DNA of 64,000 nt from Mytilisepta virgata (lineage: Eukaryota; Mollusca; Bivalvia; Mytilida; Mytilidae). A program made the translations under genes and the position numbers. The notes under the pieces were generated by a model that was given only the letters and a program-made list of their open reading frames with translations, ran no database searches and was not told the DNA's origin. This document shows positions 38,906 to 50,539 of this stretch, piece after piece. The stretch's first letter is position 1. The number at the start of each line of letters is the position of its first letter. The stretch covers positions 11,767,510-11,831,509 of the forward strand of contig CM051512.1 of assembly GCA_028015205.1 (NCBI GenBank). The letters run 5' to 3'.

Positions 38906-39066
38906 ATAGATAATTCTCCTGCATAATAATAATACAGAGACTCATTCTCCTGCATAATAATAATACAGAGACTAATTCTCCTGCATAATAATAATACAGA
39001 GACTAATTCTTCTGCATAATAATAATACAGAGACCAATTCTCCTGCATAATTATAATAAAGAGACC
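38906..39066. repeat. 31-bp minisatellite, five copies
   Basis: The unit is 'attctcctgcataataataa' followed by 'tacagagacta', nearly identical between copies. The minus-strand frame with repeated LYYYYAxE is an artefact. Confidence 0.95.
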
Positions 39067-39554
39067 TATCATTCAAAATTATTATTTACAGTCTTTACTC
39101 TTAGGTTTTTTTTTATATATATTTTCCATAAATGAAAAAAAAAGACAAAATAAATATATATTTTTTTATATTTCATTAGAATAAGTCTAGATCAAAATAA
39201 TAATTATAGCTTTTTTACAATTTGCAAATATTTTTCGTTTATTCTTCATACTTTCGAACTTTGTTTACCCAGAGGTAACTCACCTGTTATAAGACATTAT
39301 AAGCGTGTGCTGCCCATGCGTACACACAAAAATTCGTTGAATGTACAAAGAAAAGTAATATACATTTATCCGACATGGAGAAATAAAATAGGTGAAGAAG
39401 TTAAATCTGTTAATTAGTGAAAGGCATCTGGAAATATGATTTAAAATCTGTATTTATACACACGTATGTTATACCTGACTAACTTCAAAAGAATGCGGTG
39501 TTTACAATGAATGAAAACGTTTATAAATACCAGGTAAATTAGTGCACATTGAAC

Positions 39555-42500
39555 ATGGTAAATTTACACACAATTTCGGGATTTATTTTGACGTTATCCG
39601 TACAATATATTCTATGCTGGTCTTCGGGATATTATGTTGACAATGGCGTGGATCAAACTGAAAAACTTTATGAACTTAATCCAAGAAGTAAGCGTGAACT
39701 TCAACAAGAGATTTTGACGTTACTCGGACTCCACCATAGACCGAAACCTAAAGTTCACACAAATGAATATTCGGCACCTCGATTCATGTTGGATTTATAT
39801 AATACTATAGCAGGGGAGGATGGCGTACTTATAGATTCAGACGATTCTCCTTCATTCCACATGACAGCCAACATTTCTATTGGGAACATTATAGAACCGA
39901 TTCAGGGAGCTGATATTATTATGAGTTTTGTGAATCATGGTGAGTTTGGTCGGCCGAAAGTGGGGGGAGGGGGGGGGGTAGGACTGGGTTGTGGAACCCT
40001 AGGTATCATTTCATATGGCTGCCAATGTTTCTATAACTTATATAGGGAGCTGATATTATCATGAGTTATGTGAATCATGGTGAGTTGAAATTGAGGGGGG
40101 GGGGGGGGGGGGGGGGGGTGGTGGTTATTGTTAAGATATCTGTCATACCAAAGGACCGGGGAGGGGGGGTGGTAAGGTATCTATGATTCGATATGACAGC
40201 CACTATTTATATTTTAACATTATAGTACCTATACATGCTATACTAGGAATTGATATTATAATGAGTTTCGTTAGAAGAAAGGGAAGACGACTCTAAGTTG
40301 AAAAACTTGTGTCTAATCCAATTGTTTCATTCAATAAAATATGTTTAAACTAATGAGTTTCGTTAAGCATGGTGAGTTGAACAAAGGTACACATGGGGTG
40401 GGGATAGGGGTGGCATGTAGTAAACAGTATTAAACTACGCTGTCTTTCAATATGACAGCCAGTGTTTGCATCGGGAACATTAAAGATCTGATACAGGTTG
40501 TTGATAATATAATGTTTGTTAATCGAGAGTTGAATTTAGATGTGTTTGTTTACAGTAATATGTAAGAACCAGCTGTAAGTTAAAAGTTTCGGACTTCCAT
40601 AAAGAGGTTAGGCACATCCATCCAATAAGTAAATCTCCTTCAGCAATTTCACAATGATCAAAAAGTAATTTTGAATTGACACTTCACTTTCAAATCTAGC
40701 AACTTTTCTAAGGGACGAGATCAAAAGTTCAATGTAGGATAAAAAACTTAATTCACATAGTTTTTTCACTGACCCCCCCCCCCCCCCCCCCCCTTTAATG
40801 CATATGCTTTGAGAGTATACTTTTTGTATCATGGGTCCTGTTTTTCCTCAACAATGTATGTTTGTTCTGTACATTGACTTGGACATCACTTGAATACATA
40901 TTTTTCAATCCGAAAATCGATGTCGGATAACCAAACTTGCAGCGATTTGTAACCCACACCCCCACACCCCCAAACTATCTGAATTAAGTTTTTTATCCTA
41001 CAGTGAACTTTTGATGTCGTCCCTAAATGAAGCGCACATTTATTTCCAAATTCGTTTTAGTTTAATATGAACGAAATGTGAAGTTTTTAAGGTTTCATAT
41101 ATGACTTCATTGAAACAGAAAAGAAAAGTATCCCTCCTTTACAAAAGTACATTCATTTTTTCATGAACCTTGTACTTAAACACTGTGAAACTGTTAATGA
41201 ATTGAGGGACCAATTCAGAGGACTGTTTCCCCTTTTCAAGGAATGTGCTCAACCTGTTAAAAACTTGGTATTGTACTTGCAAAATATTTTTAGATTATTG
41301 TTCCACTAGCTATATCAAATTTTGTCACAAATTGAATATAATCAATAACTTTAAAACGAAATTTAGTTTAAAAATTCGTTTTGAGTACTATAATTTTCTT
41401 CTCAAATATCAATTTCGTGACGTCATTCTACTGATCAAAATTTGCTAAATTGCTGTTAAACATTGCAATCATTTTTACCTTTGTAAAAGATTTTTCCTTG
41501 CCGTACCATTCACGTACAATATTTAGTGAAGTTAATTATCTTGTCTACATATTTACCTGTGCAAATGACAGGTGTTTCACCCATTAAAATGTCAAATTGA
41601 TAAATCATTAATTATGTAGTAAACTAGATTATAATCATTTCCCATTTTCGCGAAACTGTTAAAAAGATAGGTTTTAGTATGAAGGCTTTGTTAAACGACT
41701 GAAAAGAAATGAGAGAGGACATATTTGGGAAAAATAACCACGGAGAGATGAAGGGGAAAAAGGTTGGGTGGGGGAGGGGGGGGGGTACTTCCTATATATT
41801 CAAACGTAACGTGTTTGGACTATTTAGGTCTAAAAAAATTTTACTGGTAATTTTTGAAGTACACGTTTTAAAACAAGGTTTTGAGAAAAATAACTACCTG
41901 CCAAGTGCCGACCCTTAACTTACAGAGCATGCCGTTAGCAAGAAACAAAGGTCTGTTTATTTTAGCCTAACAAACAAACACTAGCTTATCGTGATGTAAA
42001 ATTTTCTACCCAACCCAATCCAGCGCCATATCGAACTTCTTGTGCTCCTACTTTTTTCTCATGTTCTAACATAGACATCAAACGTTTCAGAACCATGGAT
42101 ATTTTCCAAAGTACTATACTCAGTATCCATCTAAGTCAACATTTTGTGGTTTGTTATCATATTGTAATGTCAATGTAATGACTAAAGTACTACAATGCAC
42201 AATTTGTTAGAAAGTTGGAAAAACTTTTGTAAGTACATGGTGGACAAATCTTTCTAGTTGAATTACATGTATATTATATAAACTTTGTTTAATGTACGTC
42301 TTAACCACCATTTCCATTTAATGTGAATAATATATTCTCACTTACTTTGTGTTCATTTCCTCTTGTAACACTATTTATAGTGTCTGAGTTTTTTTTTTAC
42401 AATTAAACTAATGAATATTGAATCTTGTGACAACATTCTTAAAGCAGATAGACCTCAGTTATTTTTTCCCCTGAAAAATTATTGACGGACGGTAAGGAAA

Positions 42501-45500
42501 ATCTAGCAGTTAAAAAAAATTGTGTTCAAATTTCCAAAATTATTTTACATTTTTAAGCTGTATTAAATATTGTCAAACTTATCAAAACTGACATGCAGTA
42601 AACTATAATATATCATAGGCATGATAGGCGAACTGAAAGAAAAAACACTACGAGAGGAATAGTCTGGGTGGAGTGGTCTGACATGTTAAAGGCGTTTAAG
42701 TTACAGTTTATTGGATTTAACCAGTTTTACAAGTTTAACATGTAGAATTTCGTATAAAATCCTCATATCAATGATCCCAATCCTCCTCCACCCAAAGTTT
42801 GATTAACTTGCTCATCATCGACCAATTTTCCTCGCGAATCACGTCATCTTGGCACACGCGAGGAAACACAAATAAATTGTTTAAAAGCTACATTCCTTCA
42901 AACACGTGCATTTTCATAATTGAATTATCTACACTGTAAACTTACTGAAATTCATTGATCGCTGTGGGTGTCTATGTCATGAAGAATGCAATATAATAAT
43001 AAGACTACTAAAAATAATACTTAAGATTAATCAAAGAAAATACCCCTTCTTTACACTGCCCCCCCTCTCCAACGGGTGATCCTTGAAGAAAAACAAGACC
43101 CCCATTCCAGCAATTTTTTTATCATTCCGCAGAATGTCATCGCGTAAGAGTACATGTTGATAGTAAAATTATAGAATCCTGTCTAAAGTTAATTGAATAT
43201 GTGCATTACTGAAAGTGTTAAAATGGAATCAGGGGGCCTCTGTGACCGATTGGTCTCGGTAGTTCGACATGACTACTAATGATCACTAGCCTGTCAACAC
43301 CGAGGTTGTGAATCTCACCTATGGCGGGGCGTGTTCGACCCCGATCTTAATTGACAAGGATTGCCAATTTTCCTACCGAATGTCGGTTGTTCTGTTCGGG
43401 TACTCCGGCTTCCTGCACCAACAAAAACTGGCCTGCCGCCAAATAGCTAAATGTGCTGAAAACGGCATAATACACCAACTAAAACAAACAAACAAACAAA
43501 CAAACAAACAAACAAATAAAATGTAATCAGTTGCAATGTTCTATTTATGGCATTTTGACAGATACCACATATCTCTCCATGTTCATACACGTTTGTATTT
43601 CTTTGTTCGTCTTGCATGAATGTTCATCTAATTTGAGAATAATTCCATATATCTTTGACGGAATAAGCATGTATGGGAATTCTGATTTAACCATTTAACC
43701 GTGGCTTGTAATTGTCAGCCCTGAGGCATTTGGAGTTTTTATCGGCTTAAGCAGGGGAGACAACATATACTGACTACTAGCACAAGCTCAAAATCACCTT
43801 TCAAGCATCCTAGAACAATTTCTGAACTATAATGTTTTATTGATAAGTTAAAATGCACTCTTCCGTTCTATTTTACAGCAAGGAAAATACCACATTTAAG
43901 ACACGAAAAAGATCGGACTTACTTCTTTGACTTCACTGAAATTACACTTGACGAAAATGTGGTAAAAGCAGAATTAAGGCTTTATAAAGGGAAAGCTAAG
44001 AAGTGGAAAAGTCACGACTTTGAAATCCAAATTTACATGATAAAACAAGGACCTGATCCTGAGTAAGTATATGTATGTAAAATTATAAATTGAGGATGTC
44101 AGCACTGAAAATGTACAAAAATAAAGCTAAAACACGACAAAAAGAAACAAAAATTATAGATGGGCGAAATGGGATTGATGACATAGATTTAATAAAGTTA
44201 CCATTGCAGCGTTTTAGAAGGATACTTTTCTTGGCCGTTTGTGTTTCAAGTTTATTATATATTAGAATACACCCGCCAAATCGCGTGCACGAAGTTATGA
44301 TATCTATTTTTAATAACCCATTCGACCAGTTTGTTTTTAACCTAACGTACAGCCATTTTTTGCTCACAAAAAATACCTCAAAACAGATCTTCAAGCTCGG
44401 TGATGACAAAATTCACTGTGTGTTGATCATTTATGTTATAAAAGCACACTCATGGATTTTCCTCGAAAGAGAAGCGACACACAAATTCGAATCTATTTAG
44501 TATTACGGATAGGTGCCGATATGACTATACAGGTGCCGATTTAACCTGGTATTGATTTGACCAGTCCCTAAATGACCAGGTGCCGAAATGGCTTGTATTT
44601 TATTAACAAAAGGGAATATTCATATAGGACAGTTCGGGCCCAAATCACAGATCAAACTTTAAAATTTAATCAATAGAATGGTTTATCCTAGATGAATGCA
44701 AATTGGAAGTACAAAGAATATAGTCATATTAGTGTTTTGACATGTACCCGTTGAAATGATTGACAGGCGGAAATGAGGACGGGAAACAAATTTCAAGTCG
44801 GGTGACGGGAAGGGCTGTGTATCCGAACTGGTTATTTTCCATTTTTCTCTCAAAATACCATAAAACAGATGATCAAACTCGGTGATGACAAACTACACTG
44901 TGCATTGATCATTGATGTTATAAAAGTATATGCATGGATTTTACTCGAAGGAAGAAGAAGCGACACACAAATTCCATTCTCTTTATTTAGTAATATAGAT
45001 GCGTATTTTCAAACGCTTGGTTTATGTTGCAATAGAGTATCAGAACGAAAATGCTGATAGAAATTTTACTTCTTTTATCAATTTTTGTGGAAATGTGCCT
45101 TTAATAATTGTTTCCATATGCCATCTTGAAATTATAGTTAGGCCAATGTGGGATAATATTTAATTGTATGAGACACAAAATGAAAATAAAATGTGACTTT
45201 CATAAGTTTTTGCATTACGTTGTGACAGAAGTAATGTAAATTATAACAGGGTACTTACTTCTCATCAGTATGTTTCTGCTTTCAGGGACAAGTTTTTAGA
45301 ATCTGTGGGGAACGTTACAACTCAAGCAGACCATATTGGTTGGTTAACAGTTGATGTTACCAAGGCAGCAGAAATCTGGACACAGTATCCAGCCGCTAAC
45401 CTCGGACTTTACATGAAAATTATATTTTTAAGAAAAGGTTTGTTTTCGTTTTTTTTGTAAGGAAACAAAAATATCTGATCAACCGAATTTAAAAAAAGTA

Positions 45501-48500
45501 TATGAAAATAGCCACTAATAGATGTTAATATTTTTCATGATTGAATAAATGAAATATCATAAAGCCTTCTACATCTTGTGGTTTTAATCACTCAAATCAA
45601 ATGAAGTTTATTTGAATAACATAAGCTCGTGATGAGCTTTTGAACAGACATAAAGTTCACACACTGTTAATTGGTCTAATTATTATTTTTTTTCTCTTCA
45701 AATACCAGTGTTATTATTAATTTTCTAACTTGAGACGTGCTGCTCGGTGGCCGACGGGTCGGATTTTTTTTTCAACACTCGGTTCGCTTAGGTTCTACTA
45801 CACAGAATTTTATTTTCTACCGTGATTCTTGAGCATTTCAAATGTTTAAACCCGATTGGTAAAATGTGCTGATAATTATGATTTCTGACCACGAAACTGG
45901 TTTATGTTGAAAGAGAGGATATTTGACAACTAATTTAAATTGTTCAATGTTTATGCATGGACTTAAGCGACCTCTCCATCTGACATTGATCCATGTTGTA
46001 GATCAGCATCTTTGTGTGTTTTTAAGAGTGTAAATTTTGCATGAAGTTTTGCAATGTATTTTACGAAAAAATGAGCAGAAAAATATATTATTTTTTTTTA
46101 TTTTCCTAATGGCCCCAAGCTATGTTTAAGTTGTTTAATTTATGACATGTGTCAGATCCATTAAAAATATACATAAAGGTGATATCTGGTTCCAGCATTG
46201 GGTCACTACAATGCATTTTCCCCAATATTTTGAAAAAGTTACCCTTTTCGTTGCCACGGGTTTCCGAGAAATATAGATATTTTGGAAGAAATCATTAAGA
46301 TCCCCGGATTGGCACAACTTTGTGATTCTTTTAATATATACATATTTGGGTCTAAAAAACCAAAATAAAGGGAAGATTGTACATGACATACAGTTACAAT
46401 TTCATATTTTGCGGCTAAAATTCAAATCAACATGACATTTGTGTAGTACTACCTTAACTGACCAATTTCCTTGCAGAATCTGGTAGTTATCTCCGGTTTC
46501 TTTAAAGTTGTCAGACCGCCACGATAGACGTGCGTCATGGTGTAACATAAAAATCTATAATTCATATTCAAGATTTTGATTATTACTATTATTACATGTA
46601 TTTCAAAATTGTTTTTTTTCATAATTTTAGGTTCTGAAGTAGATCCGGACAAGTTTGGAATAATAGGTCACAGAGGCCAAGTTAACAGACAGCCATTCTT
46701 GACAGGGTTTTTCAAATCTTCACAAAGAGTACATATAAGAAAAACACGCGCAGCCGAAAAGTACAAGAAAAAAGCTATGAACGAGATGAGTTCAGATGAG
46801 CCAGCTTATAGATACGCAAGTAAATATTTATGTGTAAATGCCTGCAGCAACACCGACTGGATTTGTAATTCTTCGAATTGCTGTTCTCCTCGATACATTG
46901 GGACCTCGCAACAACAATGTTCAAGTTGAAATTTAAACTAATTTTCCTCTCAGATTTTTGGCAATTAGGCGAGGAAGGTGTTCCTAACTTTTTTGCTATG
47001 AAGTGTACTCTTTCCAGAAAACAGGGATAAAAAATTTATTTAAAGATCTCCAATAATTTAATGAAAAGCGAAGAAGCCAAAGACAAGAGTCTAATAAATA
47101 AACTAATTTTTTTTCCTCACTTAATATATGGAGTATAGAGCAGTATAATCTGCCGATGAGTGCCGAATCCCCTTTTCATGTAATAGTTTTGGTTCCGAGT
47201 ATTCTTCATGGCGATTTAACAATACACGATACAAATTGTATGCATTTTTCCATGGCCTTACATGAACGTATGAATGACTACGCATTTAATTTTTGTTTCA
47301 AATCCATTATTTACATAGTACTTCCGTTGACGAGATTTTAGTAAATGTTTCAAAGTTTAGGGTAGACATCAATGAGTGGCCCTACTCCTTTAGCAATACA
47401 TTTCAAATTTTAGAAGGCCATATCTGAGATTAATGCCATCGTTAATACATGTAATTACGAAATATAAGAGTTGAAAAAAACTGGCAACATTCATGAAAGC
47501 CACAGTTGGGAGTCCAAAAATTAAATGTACCATTTTTAAATGTAGTACAATGTCAAAAACTAAGAATACAGGCCTATGTGTTCCTTATTGGCTTCAGTAA
47601 CAATTTAATGAACATTAGATTTAACTATTTATCACATGGGCATATAAGAATTCTGACAAAATTACGTAATAACATGATATTGAAATAATAAAGACACGTA
47701 ATAAACGGTTTACATGTCGATTTCAGGATATCCTAGAAGAATAAGAAGATGGCCGTGCCAAAGAAGACAAATGTTTGTAAAGTTTAAAGATTTAGGCTGG
47801 CAGGTTGGTATTTATAGAAAATGACCTTGTTTACATATTTATATTTTCTCATGATAATATTGGTACATATGTATTTGGTAGTCATTACTTATTTAAGTTT
47901 TGAATTTTTAAAACCGTAATGACAGGTTTATAACCGCTGTCTTAGTGGAGTACACCTCTGAAAAGCTATAAGAGGGTCACAGTAATCCACCTTATTGTCT
48001 TACGAAGGGTCGAGGAGACCAGATGCCCATCTCCCAAAATGATTCCTTTGTATAGAATAGGGTTCAGCAGTAGTGTCTTATTATGCTCCATAGTTTAATT
48101 AACCTTTTGCTTTATTTGATCATGACACCTTCATTTTGATTTTATTTATTTCATGACGTGGTTAAGCCTTTAAAGGGATATTCAAGCTGCTAAAGGTCAA
48201 TTGAAAAAGCACCCAAGACGAAGAGGCAAAACTGAAAGTCATCAGTTCTTATTATACCGTTCTGAAACCACACGAAACACATAATAATATACATGACAAC
48301 AGTAAAACTGCAATAAACCCTCCTGCTTATCTCTCTCGTGTATAACAGTGAGGAACCAGAGTGAGTTATTTTTTCCTAACCAATATAGGTAAGGGAGATA
48401 ATAAAATTCTCTCCCTTTTGTCCTGAGGCTAAAAGGGAGACAATTTTATTATCTCCCTTTCCTACATTGGTTAGGAAAATATAACTCACTGGTTTCTCAT

Positions 48501-50539
48501 TAATAAAGGTAAATATTTCCATCTTCCTGCTTTATTTAAAACATCCAAGAATGTGATTCCATGTAATATTATTTCCTTATAAATGTGTGTGCACAATCCT
48601 ACTTAATTATTTACGATTATTGCCGCAAAATACGCTCCGAACTAATTTCAATCTCTTTCATAACCGATTTTTGTTCGAAACAGATTTATAGCTCACCTTT
48701 TGAGCTTTTGTCATCACTTGGCGTCCGTCGTCTGTCCGTCCGTTAACTTTTCACATTTTAATCTTCTCCTCTGAACCATTTGGCCAAATGGAATTAAATT
48801 TGGCAGGAAGATTCTTTGTAAGGTCCTTTATAAAGATTGCTCATTTCGTCCCGATCGGACAACAATCTTGGCCGCCATGGACAATTGTTGTTTCTGATTG
48901 GCTGAGTTTTCAAAAATCTTCTCCTCTGCAACTGCTGGGCCAAATGGAACAAAACTTGACAGGAAGCATAAATTGGATGTCCTTTATAAAGTTTCCTTAT
49001 TTCGTCCCGATCGGGAAAAAACATGGCCGCCATAGGCAATTCTTGTTTCTCATTTGTTGATTAAAAAAAGATTTTTCTCAGGAACTGCTTGGCCAAATTG
49101 AACAGGAAGCATCTATGGGAGGTTCTTTACAGAATTTGTCTATTTCATCCCGATCGGAAAACATATATGGTCACCATTGGCAGTTCTTGTTTCTGATTGG
49201 CTAATATAAAAGAATCTTCTTCCTCTGAAATCGCTTGCCCAAATGGAACAAAACCTGACAGGAAGCATAGCTGGGAGGTCCTTTATCAACTTTCCTCGTT
49301 GTGTCCCGATCGAAATACAAATATGGCCGCCATGAGCAGTTCTTGTTTCTGATGGGCTGATATAAAAAAAAATCTCCTCTGAAGTCGCTTAGCCAAATAC
49401 AACGAAACTTGACAGAAAGCATCTAATTGGGAGGTTCTATACAAAGTTTCCTCATTTCGTCCTGATCAGGCAACAAACATGGCTGTTATGAGCATTTCTT
49501 GTCTTACATCAGTTGATAATCTTCTTCTTTGAAACCCCTTGGCCACAGGGAACGAGACTTGACAGGATGCATCTGTTTGAGGGTTTTACAAAGTTTCCTC
49601 ATTTTGTCAAGATCAGGCGACAAACATGGCCGCTATGGGCAATTCTTGTTTCTGATTGGTTGATTTTAAAAAAAAATCTCTCTTAAACAACTTGGCCAAA
49701 TAGAGTCAAACTTGACAGAAAGTGTCTATGACATATAACAAAAAACTACAGAACCACAGAATTGAAACCAAACATGGTCTGAATGTTCCTGTAATGGTGC
49801 TCACCAAGTGTTGTTACTCTGGTGCCGATCCCTAATTCAAAATGGCCTTTAGCAGAGGACTTAAGACCCTATGGGAAATACATGCAAAAATCTTCTGAAA
49901 ATGCCTACCTGTAAGTAAAAGGGCATTCACGAAGAAAAAATTTGTTCCTTCAAGGCTTACCCGGGGGCTTACCACACTTTATAATGATAGGGAGAAGTGA
50001 TTTCTCTCTGAGGTGCATCAATAAAAATGGCTTTCATGCCAGGTGAGGGATACAGGCTCAGCCCTCTGAGCCTCTATTTTCAATTATTATTATATGCACC
50101 TAAATTCAATTTTTTAATGAAATTAATTAGCATATTGAAAAATTTAACCATATCCAATTTTTATGAATTAGAGAGATAAGTGGGCGTGATAAGGCTCGGA
50201 TAATATACATATACCAACACGTAGCATAATACCGGAAGTGATATAAGGTCGTATGTACTTTTATTCATTTTTTTTCAGAATTGGATAATAGCTCCAGATG
50301 GGTTCCAAGCTTTTTATTGTGATGGGGAATGTCAGTTTCCGTTAGCGGCCCACATGAACGCTACGAACCACGCTATAGTACAAACATTAGTTCATTTGAT
50401 GGACCCAAAACAAGCACCCAGTCCTGGTTGTGCTCCTACGAAGTTATCAGCACAGTCGGTCTTGTATTTTGATGATAATTTGAACGTTGTTCTGAAAAAA
50501 TTTCCTATGATGATAGTGAAATCATGTGGATGTCACTAA
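39555..50539 (+). CDS. Bone morphogenetic protein, BMP5/6/7/8 (gbb/60A) class TGF-beta ligand
   Basis: Six exons with GT-AG junctions and unbroken frame: 39555-39939, 43879-44062, 45286-45437, 46631-46819, 47727-47803, 50279-50539; 415 aa, TAA at 50537. Residues 1 to about 25 are a hydrophobic signal peptide. Residues 26-280 are the latency prodomain, with the class motif [10 protein letters not shown] near 120-128 and N-glycosylation sites NIS and NVT. A furin site RKTR (277-280) precedes a 135-aa mature chain; a second site RIRR (308-311) sits just before the first knot cysteine. The mature domain has [40 protein letters not shown] and the C-terminal SCGCH. Six of the seven family cysteines are present. 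The fourth, which makes the inter-subunit disulfide (normally CC before APT), is Gly379 followed by Cys380. The ligand should signal through type I/II serine-threonine kinase receptors and SMADs. The ATG at 39555 is chosen because the signal peptide follows directly. Identity of the class is very secure; an exact ortholog name is not. Confidence 0.95.
39857..40535 (+). repeat. Degenerate tandem copies of the 3' end of BMP exon 1
   Basis: The real exon end (39857-39945: 'atgacagccaacatttctat' through 'gtgaatcatg' plus the gtgagt donor) is followed by four decayed copies at about 40005-40110, 40185-40280, 40335-40375 and 40440-40530. Several keep 'gagctgatattat.atgagtt' and the 'catggtgagtt' donor. 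G-rich runs separate them. Confidence 0.8.
40712..41023. mobile_element. PIF/Harbinger-like MITE, copy 1
   Basis: TIRs of about 45 bp begin GGGACGAGATCAAAAGTTCA, and TAA flanks both ends (40709-40711 and 41024-41026). The interior has a poly(C) run and 'tatgctttgagagtatact'. TSDs of TWA type are typical of PIF/Harbinger. It sits in intron 1 of the BMP gene. Confidence 0.8.
43233..43519 (+). mobile_element. tRNA-derived SINE, near full length (family 1)
   Basis: The tRNA-like head begins GGCCTCTGTGACCGATTGGT, with a B-box-like region near 43330-43350. The body is shared with 8428-8698 and the tail is (CAAA)n at 43480-43517. It lies in BMP intron 1. Confidence 0.85.
44215..45060. repeat. Two diverged copies of a 150-bp sequence in BMP intron 2
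   Basis: 44365-44500 and 44850-44985 share 'aaaacagat.ttcaa.ctcggtgatgaca', 'ttgatcatt.atgttataaa' and 'gaagcgacacacaaattc'. The open frames over them differ and are unsupported. Confidence 0.7.
46820..46929 (+). other. Possible read-through 3' end of BMP exon 4 (Cys-rich tail)
   Basis: If the donor at 46820 is not used, the frame continues 36 codons to TGA (46927) with six cysteines: [20 protein letters not shown] and a final QQQC. The spacing is C-x3-C-x6-C-x4-CC-x11-C. AATAAA signals lie at 47093 and 47097. This would give a secreted prodomain without the cystine-knot domain. It is only a possibility; the canonical splice to 47727 gives a perfect BMP. Confidence 0.3.
48353..48500. mobile_element. 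Foldback MITE
   Basis: The arms 'gagtgagttattttttccta...aagggagataataaaatt' and 'attttattatctccctt...ataactcact' are inverted around a 15-20-bp centre. It lies in BMP intron 5. Confidence 0.85.
48690..49740. repeat. Tandem repeat, about 150-bp units (family A), six or seven copies
   Basis: Each unit runs 'tctcctctgaa.c.ctt.g', 'ccaaatggaac.aaacttga', 'caggaagcat', 'tccttta.aaagtttcctca', 'tttcgtcccgatcggg', 'catggccgccatgggcaatt', 'cttgtttctgattggctga'. Copies are 75-90% alike by eye. The same unit, more decayed, is at 6771-7165. It lies in BMP intron 5. Confidence 0.9.

Noticed and set aside
38797..39072. 91-codon minus-strand frame with Tyr-rich repeats
   Set aside because: It is generated by the 31-bp minisatellite.
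40608..40832. Frames containing poly-Gly or poly-Pro (also at 55023, 55260 and 56669)
   Set aside because: These are translations of the homopolymer C or G runs inside the Harbinger-like MITE.
44090..44500. 136-codon frame in BMP intron 2
   Set aside because: It begins inside intron sequence, overlaps a two-copy repeat whose other copy is not open in the same way, and shows no domain.
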